NCBI GenBank assembly: GCA_937983315.1
Contig: CALKAH010000016.1
Span: 1 to 10,122 of the forward strand
Reading direction: 5' to 3'
Source: an uncultured Acholeplasmataceae bacterium
GTDB taxonomy: Bacteria; Bacillota_I; Bacilli_A; Acholeplasmatales; Acholeplasmataceae
Length of the DNA stretch: 10,122 bases
The notes under the pieces were generated by a model. The model ran no database searches, was not told the DNA's origin, and saw only the letters and a list, made by a program, of their open reading frames with translations. This document shows, in pieces, positions 1-7,345 of the stretch. How positions within the stretch are numbered: the first letter of the stretch is position 1; each line of letters starts with the position of its first letter. The position numbers and the translations under genes are program-made.

Positions 1-1183
<1,183 letters not shown>

Positions 1184-1250
1184 TTTATGTTTTGTTTGTT
1201 GATAGCTCTATTTTTTTACTTCTTTTTAATCTCGATACACTCATCATCAT

Positions 1251-1266
1251 TCAGTTTTCAAAGACC
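1251..1266 (-). promoter_or_regulatory. boxA-like antitermination site in the rRNA leader
   Basis: The minus strand reads GGTCTTTGAAAACTGA about 70 nt before mature 16S. It closely resembles the Bacillus rRNA boxA (TGCTCTTTGAAAACT), the RNA site bound by NusB/NusE for rRNA antitermination. Its position, after the second promoter and a small hairpin and before 16S, matches the usual boxB-boxA order. The assignment rests on motif similarity only. Confidence 0.7.
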
Positions 1267-1271
1267 TTCTC

Positions 1272-1294
1272 GCACTTCCCCTCGTCGGGCGTGC
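1272..1294 (-). promoter_or_regulatory. Leader hairpin at the 5' end of the P2 rRNA transcript (boxB-like)
   Basis: On the minus strand GCAC, one unpaired G, CCC, a six-base loop, GGG, two unpaired A and GTGC form a small imperfect hairpin. It begins almost exactly where transcription from P2 should start and sits just before the boxA-like site, as boxB does in rRNA leaders. On the plus strand the same bases are followed by six T (1295-1300) and would look like a weak terminator for antisense transcription. Confidence 0.45.
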
Positions 1295-1300
1295 TTTTTT

Positions 1301-1330
1301 ATTCTACCACTTACAAACTACGTTTGTCAA
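1301..1330 (-). promoter_or_regulatory. rRNA promoter P2
   Basis: The minus strand carries a perfect -35 TTGACA (1325-1330), an 18-bp spacer and a -10 TAGAAT (1301-1306), followed by an A-run. The predicted start is near 1294, about 110 nt upstream of mature 16S. The -10 hexamer is identical to that of P1 farther upstream, as expected for paired rRNA promoters. Confidence 0.8.
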
Positions 1331-1404
1331 CAGATAATTTGACTTTTTTAGGTTTCATTTGCTTTGTGGTGCTTAGTGTCGCCCTTTTGGGAGTGACCTT
1401 TATC

Positions 1405-1433
1405 ATTCTATCGTATTTAAAACTTAAAGTCAA
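1405..1433 (-). promoter_or_regulatory. rRNA promoter P1
   Basis: The minus strand has -35 TTGACT (1428-1433), an ideal 17-bp spacer and -10 TAGAAT (1405-1410). The sequence upstream (about 1434-1470) is rich in A and T and could act as an UP element. P1 lies about 104 bp upstream of P2 and downstream of the rseP terminator, so rRNA transcription is insulated from the preceding operon. Confidence 0.8.
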
Positions 1434-1485
1434 TACTTTTGATAACAAAATTTCACGTTCATTTTCATCATGTCATAATGGCTTT

Positions 1486-1514
1486 AAAAAGCCCTCAAGT
1501 GACCTTGAAGGCTT
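1486..1514 (-). terminator. Intrinsic terminator of the uppS-cdsA-dxr-rseP operon
   Basis: On the minus strand AAGCCTTCAAG, loop GTCA and CTTGAGGGCTT form an 11-bp stem, followed by a T run (TTTTTAAAG from 1490 down). One position is a G-U wobble in minus-strand RNA but a C-A mismatch in plus-strand RNA, which supports the minus orientation. It lies 52 nt after the rseP stop and before rRNA promoter P1. Confidence 0.85.
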
Positions 1515-1552
1515 GAAGTTCAAAGGAAAGAAAATGATCTAATCAAAGATAA

Positions 1553-1573
1553 AGGGATGAATGGATCATCCCT
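1553..1573 (-). terminator. Small hairpin straddling the rseP stop codon
   Basis: AGGGATGA, loop TCCAT, TCATCCCT pair perfectly over 8 bp on the minus strand, and the rseP TGA stop (1566-1568) lies in the 5' arm. The downstream TTTATCTTT tract is broken, so alone this is a weak terminator. It may instead be a 3'-end stabilising hairpin ahead of the stronger terminator at 1486-1514. Confidence 0.45.
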
Positions 1574-3131
1574 GAATGAGTCTTAATATATCATTATAGG
1601 TCACAAAGACAAATAAACCGATTAAAAGGAAGAACATGACGTTATTGATGGTGTTTTCAAGTTTACGATTGAGTGGTTTTCTCGTGATTGCTTCAACACC
1701 AAGAAAGACAAGTCGTCCACCGTCAAGTGCAGGAATCGGCATCAGGTTAAGTAGACCAATGTTAATCGAGAGAAATGCCGTGAAACTTAAGATGGATAAT
1801 AGTCCCTGAGAGGTTGTCTGTGATACTAAACTAAAGATACCTACAGGACCTGAGAGATCACCTAAGCCTAAATTTTCTTGGCGATCAAAGAGTAAACCTA
1901 ATGTATTCAAGACTTGCATCACATTATCACCTACTTCTCTAAAAGGATAGAGAAGGGTATATCCAATATTAAACGATGATGTCGGTGAAATACCTAATTG
2001 GAAAACGAGGCCTTGATAACCCAGTTTGGTCAGTGCACGTTCACTGATCATATCATAGGTCGTTTGTCTTTCAACACCTTCACGCAAGTATGTGACGGTT
2101 AATGTTCCCCTGGTGTTGACTTTAAAATAAGCGATGATATCGTCCCAGTTGTTGATTTCAACTTCATCACCATCAATTGATAAATGGGTAATGATGTCAC
2201 CAGCTTCTAGATCACCTTCAGAGGTTGCACGACCAGATGCTTGACCGATGATTGCTTGGTCAGTATAACGAATACCTTCAGAAGTCACATTGGTCAATCC
2301 TGCGGTTTGAATGATGACCATAATGGATGTTGTTTCGGTAAATGGTTGATCCTCACGCGTGTAAGATAAGGTTACTTCAGTACTGGATAAATTCTTCATC
2401 ACTGATGATAAATCATTCCAACTGGTGATGGGTTCTCCATTGATTTCAGTAATCACGTCTCCAACCTGAAGTCCTAATTCATATGCAGGTGATCCCTGGC
2501 CAACAAAACTGACTTCACTTGAGTCTAAATTCGGTTTAAAAGCAAAGAAACCAATGATGAGAAATAAGACAAACGCGAGGATAAAGTTCATCAATGGGCC
2601 TGCAAAGATGACTAAGAAACGCTGCCAAAGTGTTTTACTTTCAAAACTTTTTTCACTGGGTGTAATCCACATTTCTCGTTTTTCTGATAATCGATAAATC
2701 GCATCTCTTAATACAGGTAAATGTTTGATCTCGCCACCAATGTTTAAATCGATATAAAGAGGATCGAAATCTTTACCATAAAGATCGTAAGCTGAAACCA
2801 CTCCGATGAGATCGCTTGGGATTTGATCTGTCAAATGGATATGGGTCACTTGACCAGATTGGTTCAATTTGACACCAATGACTTGATCTTTTTTGATGAG
2901 AGCATCTGAGATAGCTTCACCAGCCATTGAGACATATCCACCGATGGGGATTGAACGAATAGAATAAACGGTCTCACCTCGTCTGGTTTGCCAAATGGCT
3001 GGACCCATACCGATGGCGAATTCATGACATAGTATTTTTGCACGTTTTGCAAAATAGAAATGGCCAAGTTCATGGATCAATATGATGACGCCTAAGACGA
3101 GAATAAAGACGATGAGATTAAGAAAAAACAT
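1566..3131 (-). CDS. rseP: RIP-type zinc metalloprotease RseP/RasP (site-2 protease family)
   Basis: This is a membrane-embedded M50 protease that cleaves transmembrane segments of substrates such as anti-sigma factors and leftover signal peptides. The 521 residues show a first membrane helix (about 4-20) running into the zinc motif HELGH (20-24), and the conserved IGGYVSMAGE (63-72). A second helix follows near 171-196 after WQRFLVIFAGPLMNF. Two PDZ-like segments (about 205-270 and 290-360) each carry a GDxIT core (VGDVITEING and AGDIITHLSI). A third helix leads to the second zinc motif, NLMPIPALDGG (462-472, Asp470), and a last helix lies at about 495-515. It is longer than the roughly 420-residue Bacillus RasP, probably because of the second PDZ. 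It starts 3 nt after the dxr stop with Shine-Dalgarno AGAGG 6 nt before ATG. It is last in the uppS-cdsA-dxr-rseP operon and ends TGA. The substrate is unknown. Confidence 0.96.
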   Translation of the reverse strand: MFFLNLIVFILVLGVIILIHELGHFYFAKRAKILCHEFAIGMGPAIWQTRRGETVYSIRSIPIGGYVSMAGEAISDALIKKDQVIGVKLNQSGQVTHIHLTDQIPSDLIGVVSAYDLYGKDFDPLYIDLNIGGEIKHLPVLRDAIYRLSEKREMWITPSEKSFESKTLWQRFLVIFAGPLMNFILAFVLFLIIGFFAFKPNLDSSEVSFVGQGSPAYELGLQVGDVITEINGEPITSWNDLSSVMKNLSSTEVTLSYTREDQPFTETTSIMVIIQTAGLTNVTSEGIRYTDQAIIGQASGRATSEGDLEAGDIITHLSIDGDEVEINNWDDIIAYFKVNTRGTLTVTYLREGVERQTTYDMISERALTKLGYQGLVFQLGISPTSSFNIGYTLLYPFREVGDNVMQVLNTLGLLFDRQENLGLGDLSGPVGIFSLVSQTTSQGLLSILSFTAFLSINIGLLNLMPIPALDGGRLVFLGVEAITRKPLNRKLENTINNVMFFLLIGLFVFVTYNDILRLIQG

Positions 3132-3134
3132 AGA

Positions 3135-4271
3135 CTACCTCTTTTCATAACGGCGAAAGAGTTCTTCTTGAACATCTTGATCCGTTTGGATAATGGTTTG
3201 AAGCGTAGGATGGTGTTGATTTTTAAATGATTGAACCGTTTCGATGACTAATCGTTCGATGTCAAGAAACGCAATTTTTCCTTGAAGAAAAAGTTTAACG
3301 GCTGCTTCATTACTTGCATTCATGACAGTAGGGAGTAATCCACCTTCCTCACCGACACGATAGGCAAGGTCTAATAATGGATATCGTTTGAAATCCATCG
3401 GAGAAAAATGGAGATCCTGCAAGTCCAAGTGATGAGGATAATTCGTCCGATGGGGATAGTAGAGTGCATAAGCAATGGGGATTCTCATATCGGATAAAGA
3501 TAAACTTGCTTTAATCGTCCCATCGTTGAAATAGACAAGTCCATGAACCACGGATTCGCGGTGCAATACAGTCTTTATCTTTTCATAGGGTAAGTGAAAT
3601 AAATGATGAGCTTCGATCACTTCAAGTCCTTTGTTCATCATGGTTGCACTGTCAATCGTGATCTTCGAACCCATCGACCAATTGGGATGTTGAAGGGCTT
3701 GATCAATGGTGACATGGCTGAGTTGTTCGCGTGATAAATCACGAAAACTACCCCCACTTGCAGTAATCACGAGATGATCGATATCAAGAACTGACTCACC
3801 CTTTAAGACTTGCCAGATGGCTGAATGTTCACTATCGATAGGGTAGAGGTTAACATGATAGGATTCAACAAGTTCATTGATGAGATCACCAGCCATGACC
3901 AACGTTTCTTTATTGGCAAGTGCGATATCTTTTCCTGAGGTAATCGCACGCACTGTTGGCATTAAACCTGCAGAACCCGATAATGCGTTGATGAACAAAC
4001 CTTGTTTGGGATAGGATGCAAGGATGATCAGTCCTTCATCATCTGACACAAAACGAATCTGTGGATATTTTTGTTGATATCGGATCAGTTGATCGTGATG
4101 TCTTAAGCATGCAATCTCAACGTTAAAGCGGTTTAAGATCGTATCGTTAATCGCGTCATGTTGCGATAAGGACACACCAACAAGCTTAAAGGACGATGGA
4201 TCTTTTTCGATGACTTCCAAGGTTTGCAGCCCGATAGATCCTGCTGCACCTAATAGGTAAAGATGCTTCAT
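3135..4271 (-). CDS. dxr: 1-deoxy-D-xylulose 5-phosphate reductoisomerase
   Basis: Dxr catalyses the first committed step of the MEP pathway: NADPH-dependent conversion of DXP to MEP, which leads to IPP and DMAPP. The 378 residues are close to the usual 380-400. Visible are the NADPH-binding GAAGSIGLQT (8-17; the first positions differ from the common GSTGSIG but GxxGxxG is kept), ALANKETLV (118-126) and the metal-binding PIDSEHSA (144-151). ASGGSFR (171-177), KITIDSATMMNKGLE (203-217), MRIPIAYAL (262-270) and NASNEAAV (318-325) follow. The cdsA stop overlaps its start (ATGA). I see no Shine-Dalgarno in the 25 nt before ATG, so it probably depends on translational coupling to cdsA. The stop is TAG. 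Its presence implies isoprenoids come from the MEP route, and UppS two genes upstream uses the product. Confidence 0.97.
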   Translation of the reverse strand: MKHLYLLGAAGSIGLQTLEVIEKDPSSFKLVGVSLSQHDAINDTILNRFNVEIACLRHHDQLIRYQQKYPQIRFVSDDEGLIILASYPKQGLFINALSGSAGLMPTVRAITSGKDIALANKETLVMAGDLINELVESYHVNLYPIDSEHSAIWQVLKGESVLDIDHLVITASGGSFRDLSREQLSHVTIDQALQHPNWSMGSKITIDSATMMNKGLEVIEAHHLFHLPYEKIKTVLHRESVVHGLVYFNDGTIKASLSLSDMRIPIAYALYYPHRTNYPHHLDLQDLHFSPMDFKRYPLLDLAYRVGEEGGLLPTVMNASNEAAVKLFLQGKIAFLDIERLVIETVQSFKNQHHPTLQTIIQTDQDVQEELFRRYEKR

Positions 4272-5209
4272 ACGATAATGGCTGGGAATGCACGATAGAT
4301 GAGTAGAAACACAGCTGTTAAGAACAGTGCAACAAATAAAACGGAGTCAAAGCGATCAAGTAATCCACCATGACCAGGTAAGATCGTTCCAAAATCTTTG
4401 ATGTTATAGGTGCGCTTTAAGCGTGAAGCCACGAGGTCACCGATTTGTGCAAAGATACTGCCTAAGAATGTAACAGGTACAATAATGAGTGCTTGTACCC
4501 ATAATGGATTGGATTCACCCAGTGATGAGAAATTATCAAGTAATGTGAGTTCGCCTGTTGAATTGAGCATATCTCCTAGCCATGTCCCTGGATAAAAGAC
4601 ATATCCATAAAAGAGAGCAAATGATGATGCAATGATCGTTGCCAACACGGTACCCGCAATTGCACCTTCCCATGATTTTTTGGGTGAGATGTGTGGAGCC
4701 ATTTTGTGCTTACCAAATTTCATACCAAAGAGATAAGCAAAAATATCGGTTGCTGATGTAATCAGGAATAAATAAACGATAAAGCGAACACCTAAAAAGC
4801 GAAGAATGACAATGGATGCTGCACCTAATCCAATGTAATTGACAATGGTTAATGCTTTACCCACATCTTCACCATTGAAATCACGGAAGAGGACAAGAAA
4901 TGAAAAGAGAACTAAGGTAATCAAAGGGATTGTGATGGATAATGCTCCATTGGCTTCAAGAGGATTATGTTCCGCACTTCCCAAAACACCACCAACAGAA
5001 AAGAACGTCGCTAATGCTAACAACGAAATACCGATTTTCGGTAAGACTTGAAACTTCTTCTTACTTTCATACATTCTAATCAGTTCATGTGCGGCAATTA
5101 AGACAAATATTGACATCACGACTTGAAAAAGTTCAAGAAAAATCTCGATGCTGACAATCGGGATGAGTATGGCGGCGAGTACAATACCTGTAATTAAGCG
5201 GTCTTTCAT
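4268..5209 (-). CDS. cdsA: Phosphatidate cytidylyltransferase (CDP-diacylglycerol synthase)
   Basis: CdsA is an integral membrane enzyme that joins CTP and phosphatidic acid to give CDP-diacylglycerol, the precursor of phosphatidylglycerol and cardiolipin. The 313 residues are mostly hydrophobic helices. The family signature lies near the C-terminus at 261-289: SRLKRTYNIKDFG, then PGHGGLLDRFDS (278-289). The second conserved stretch is TDIFAYLFGMKFGKHK (154-169) with ISPKKSWEG (174-182). It is somewhat longer than the 269-285 residues of the Bacillus and E. coli enzymes, with extra sequence in loops near 75-90 and 205-235. It overlaps uppS upstream and dxr downstream, each by ATGA. It has its own Shine-Dalgarno GGAGG about 9 nt before ATG, inside uppS. 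The stop is TGA. The signature is unambiguous. Confidence 0.96.
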   Translation of the reverse strand: MKDRLITGIVLAAILIPIVSIEIFLELFQVVMSIFVLIAAHELIRMYESKKKFQVLPKIGISLLALATFFSVGGVLGSAEHNPLEANGALSITIPLITLVLFSFLVLFRDFNGEDVGKALTIVNYIGLGAASIVILRFLGVRFIVYLFLITSATDIFAYLFGMKFGKHKMAPHISPKKSWEGAIAGTVLATIIASSFALFYGYVFYPGTWLGDMLNSTGELTLLDNFSSLGESNPLWVQALIIVPVTFLGSIFAQIGDLVASRLKRTYNIKDFGTILPGHGGLLDRFDSVLFVALFLTAVFLLIYRAFPAIIV

Positions 5210-5883
5210 GATGTCAATCCTCCAAAACGACGCTGTCTTTTTTGATAATTTTTTAATGCTTTGATTAATTGTTTTTCATTAAACGCAGGCCAATGTACTT
5301 TTGCAAAATAAAACTCTGCATAAGCAACTTGCCATAATAAGAAATTCGATAGACGCATCTCTCCACTTGTTCGAATGAGAAAATCAACGGGTTCTTTAAC
5401 CATGAGCTCTTTTTCTAATGATTCGACAGTGAGTGGCTTTTCAGCTCGATTAAATGCTGTAATCAGTTCATCGTAAGAGCCATAATCGGCACAAATCGTC
5501 AGTTCAAATCCTGCATGGTGCTTGGTTTTATCTTCGATATCTTCAATCACTTCAAGAAGCTCTTTTGAAAACCGATCTCTTCGTCCAGCGAAGGTGATTT
5601 TATAATCAATTTCATGAATCCGATGTTTATATTCATGATACATCTCGATAGGTTTCGTCATTAAATAATGAACTTCATCCTCTGGACGTTTCCAGTTCTC
5701 TGTTGAGAAAGCATAGACAGATAATTTCTGAATACCCCATTTTTTACAGGCATTCGCAATGGTAAAGAGATTTCGTCCACCCATATAATGACCAAAAGAA
5801 CGAGGTTGCCCCAGTTTTTTTGCCCAACGGCCATTGCCGTCAAGGATGATTGCGAGATGTTTGGGAATATTCGTTAATTTCAT
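5206..5883 (-). CDS. uppS: Isoprenyl transferase (cis-prenyltransferase, undecaprenyl diphosphate synthase type)
   Basis: This soluble cis-prenyltransferase adds IPP units to FPP to build the polyprenyl (typically C55) diphosphate carrier for cell-surface glycans. The 225 residues contain the diphosphate-binding HLAIILDGNGRWAKK (9-23, catalytic Asp15), GHYMGG (31-36) and SVYAFSTENWKRP (55-67). RTSGEMRLSNFLLWQ (171-185), AYAEFYF (187-193) and the terminal RRFGG (218-222) follow. It is shorter than the usual ~250 because the N-terminal arm is only 8 residues before the first motif. The common NYGGR stretch reads DYGSY (133-137), a divergence at a usually conserved spot. Chain length cannot be read from sequence. 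In the start frame the only codons between the upstream TGA and ATG5883 are non-start codons, which fixes the start. No Shine-Dalgarno lies at normal distance; GAGGTG is 20 nt upstream. It is first gene of the operon and overlaps cdsA by 4 nt. Confidence 0.95.
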   Translation of the reverse strand: MKLTNIPKHLAIILDGNGRWAKKLGQPRSFGHYMGGRNLFTIANACKKWGIQKLSVYAFSTENWKRPEDEVHYLMTKPIEMYHEYKHRIHEIDYKITFAGRRDRFSKELLEVIEDIEDKTKHHAGFELTICADYGSYDELITAFNRAEKPLTVESLEKELMVKEPVDFLIRTSGEMRLSNFLLWQVAYAEFYFAKVHWPAFNEKQLIKALKNYQKRQRRFGGLTS

Positions 5884-5927
5884 GATCGGTCGTATCGACC
5901 ATTCACCTCAAATTCTTGAGGAGACAT
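5880..5927 (-). CDS. Possible 15-codon leader peptide ending on the uppS start
   Basis: ATG at 5927 opens a short frame, MSPQEFEVNGRYDRS, whose TGA overlaps the uppS ATG as ATGA. The two downstream junctions of the operon (uppS/cdsA and cdsA/dxr) have the same geometry. A GGAG lies only 1 nt before this ATG, which is too close for normal initiation, and the ATG sits in the loop of a small hairpin. It could couple translation into uppS, which lacks a well-placed Shine-Dalgarno, or it could be chance. No homologue is recognised. Confidence 0.25.
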   Translation of the reverse strand: MSPQEFEVNGRYDRS

Positions 5928-5935
5928 ACTCCTAC
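5884..5935 (-). promoter_or_regulatory. Hairpin-rich uppS 5' leader
   Basis: The minus-strand leader can form three small hairpins. A is AGGAG/CTCCT (5929-5933 with 5919-5923). B is CCTCAA/TTGAGG (5916-5921 with 5906-5911). C is GGTCG/CGACC (5896-5900 with 5888-5892). A and B share 5919-5921 and exclude each other, and B buries the GAGG of the only plausible Shine-Dalgarno. C lies between that Shine-Dalgarno and ATG; looping it out reduces the 20-nt gap to 7 nt. Pairing is seen in the sequence; regulation is inferred. Confidence 0.45.
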
Positions 5936-5942
5936 TTTTTAC

Positions 5943-5948
5943 ATTATA
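5943..5948 (-). promoter_or_regulatory. -10 element of a probable uppS operon promoter
   Basis: A perfect TATAAT lies on the minus strand about 60 bp upstream of uppS and just after the frr terminator, which makes a new start here plausible. The -35 region at 16-18 bp spacing (around 5965-5972) is poor, so the promoter may be weak or activator-dependent. The predicted start is near 5936. Confidence 0.55.
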
Positions 5949-5971
5949 CATGATTTTGATGAACATGAGGT

Positions 5972-5981
5972 ATGTATACAT
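5972..5981. promoter_or_regulatory. Palindrome upstream of the uppS promoter, possible operator
   Basis: ATGTATACAT is a perfect 10-bp palindrome centred about 40 bp upstream of the predicted uppS transcription start, next to the weak -35 region. Its position suits binding by a dimeric regulator. Ten AT-rich bases can be palindromic by chance, and no known operator is matched. Confidence 0.25.
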
Positions 5982-6011
5982 CGTTTTAACACATTTAACC
6001 AAAATGCATGG

Positions 6012-6041
6012 AAAAAAAACCGTATCTCACGAGAGATACGG
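6012..6041 (-). terminator. Strong intrinsic terminator after frr
   Basis: On the minus strand CCGTATCTC, loop TCGT and GAGATACGG form a perfect 9-bp stem followed by eight T (6019-6012). It begins 7 nt after the frr stop. It should end the rpsB-tsf-pyrH-frr transcript before the uppS operon. Confidence 0.93.
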
Positions 6042-6048
6042 GGTTTCA

Positions 6049-6606
6049 TTAAATCTTGAGAAGATCTTCTGACTTGTATTTCACTTCATCATCCACTTTT
6101 TTAACAAACTTATCGGTTAAATCTTGGATGTCTTGAAGATAACCCTTTTCATCATCTTCAGTTAACTCAAGCCGTTTGATGTGTTCATTACCATCGCGAC
6201 GGACGTTTCTTACACCAACCTTGGCATGTTCACCAAGCTTTTCGACTTCTTTAACGAGTTCACGGCGTCTTTGTTCAGTCAGTGGTGGTAAAATCATGCG
6301 TAATCCAACACCATCATTTTGAGGATTAATACCAATATCAGAGGCTTGAATAGCATGCTCAATTGTCTTGAGTGCGGAGCGATCAAAAGGCTTAATGTAG
6401 AGTTGATTGGCTTCTGGAACAGAAATGGCAGCCACTTGTTTTAAAGGTGTATCTGCACCATAGTAATTGATCGAGATTCGATCAAGAATTGCAGGATTTG
6501 CACGACCAGTACGTACGGTTGCAAATTCCTTTTTCAAGACTTCAAGCGTCTTGGTCATATGATCTTCACATTCCATTAAGATTAAATCTGCTTGTTCACT
6601 GTTCAT
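6049..6606 (-). CDS. frr: Ribosome recycling factor
   Basis: RRF works with EF-G to split the post-termination ribosome so its subunits can be reused. The protein is 185 residues, exactly the typical length. It begins with the coiled-coil helix containing VRTGRANPAIL (31-41). The short domain II holds YYGADTPLKQVAAISVPE (48-65), LYIKPFD (69-75) and LPPLTEQRR (106-114). The C-terminal three-helix bundle carries VRNVRRDGN (132-140), whose arginines are required in the family for ribosome binding. ATG follows the pyrH TAA with no gap (TAAATG), and GGGAGG lies 8 nt before it, inside pyrH. It is the last gene of its transcript: a strong terminator follows 7 nt after its own TAA. The pair pyrH-frr is highly conserved in bacteria. 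Confidence 0.98.
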   Translation of the reverse strand: MNSEQADLILMECEDHMTKTLEVLKKEFATVRTGRANPAILDRISINYYGADTPLKQVAAISVPEANQLYIKPFDRSALKTIEHAIQASDIGINPQNDGVGLRMILPPLTEQRRRELVKEVEKLGEHAKVGVRNVRRDGNEHIKRLELTEDDEKGYLQDIQDLTDKFVKKVDDEVKYKSEDLLKI

Positions 6607-7323
6607 TTATTTTTCCTCCCATTTAACTAAGGTTCCAATTGGTTCCTGTAAAACGGCTTTCTTCATGTTACCGTAGGTATTCATGTTGAAAACGAGAATG
6701 TCAATCTTATTTTCACGACAGATTGATGCTGCTGTTTGATCCATTACAGCAAGCTTCTGTTGTAAAACTTGTTCCTGTGAAAGATGGGTAAACATGGTGG
6801 CATCTTGATGTTTTCTTGGATCTTTATCATAGACACCTTCGACACCATTTTTTGCCATCAAGATAATATCTGCATTCAGTTCTGCAGCGCGTAGTGCAGC
6901 TGCGGTGTCTGTAGAGAAGAATGGTGAACCAGTCCCTCCAGCAAAGATGAGTACGCGTCCTTTTTCAAAGTGACGCATCGCGCGTCTTCTGATGTAGGGT
7001 TCAGCAACCGCTGAGATAGGTAAAACAGTCATCACACGGGTTGGGACAAGAACAGATTCGAGTGCATCTTGCAAAGCTAAGCTGTTCATAATTGTTCCTA
7101 ACATCCCCATATAATCGGCTTGAGCACGATCCATACCGAGCTCTTCACCTGTTTTACCACGCCATAGATTACCTGCTCCTACAACGATACCAACCTGAAC
7201 ACCGAGCTCATAGATTTCTTTGATTTCGGTGGCAATTCCCTTGACTGTAATTGGATGGATGCCATAGGTTCCATTCCCTTTCAGTGCTTCACCACTCAGT
7301 TTTAAGATGACTCTTTGGTACAT
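6607..7323 (-). CDS. pyrH: UMP kinase
   Basis: PyrH phosphorylates UMP to UDP with ATP, feeding UTP, CTP and nucleotide-sugar synthesis. It is a hexameric enzyme of the amino-acid-kinase fold, unrelated to eukaryotic UMP/CMP kinases. The 238 residues show KLSGEALKG (8-16), the glycine loop [10 protein letters not shown] (47-56), [14 protein letters not shown] (64-77) and [17 protein letters not shown] (127-143). The ATP/uridine region is [13 protein letters not shown] (158-170). I place the start at ATG7323, not the in-frame GTG at 7332, because GAGGGG sits 8 nt before this ATG but directly abuts the GTG. The protein then begins [14 protein letters not shown], as in relatives. It follows tsf by 22 nt and abuts frr, so it is almost certainly co-transcribed with both. 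Confidence 0.97.
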   Translation of the reverse strand: MYQRVILKLSGEALKGNGTYGIHPITVKGIATEIKEIYELGVQVGIVVGAGNLWRGKTGEELGMDRAQADYMGMLGTIMNSLALQDALESVLVPTRVMTVLPISAVAEPYIRRRAMRHFEKGRVLIFAGGTGSPFFSTDTAAALRAAELNADIILMAKNGVEGVYDKDPRKHQDATMFTHLSQEQVLQQKLAVMDQTAASICRENKIDILVFNMNTYGNMKKAVLQEPIGTLVKWEEK

Positions 7324-7345
7324 ATGCCACACCCCTCAAAAAAGA

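Noticed and set aside
1272..1300. Plus-strand terminator: hairpin followed by six T
   Set aside because: No plus-strand gene needs it. The A-run is the P2 discriminator and the stem is better read as the rRNA leader hairpin of the minus strand.
1192..1542. A 116-residue plus-strand frame with a hydrophobic start
   Set aside because: It runs antisense through the rRNA promoters, boxA-like site and the rseP terminator, has no clear ribosome site, and its hydrophobicity comes from T-rich promoter DNA.
7324..7332. GTG7332 as the pyrH start, adding three residues (MWH)
   Set aside because: The Shine-Dalgarno directly abuts this GTG, while ATG7323 has ideal spacing and gives the conserved N-terminus.
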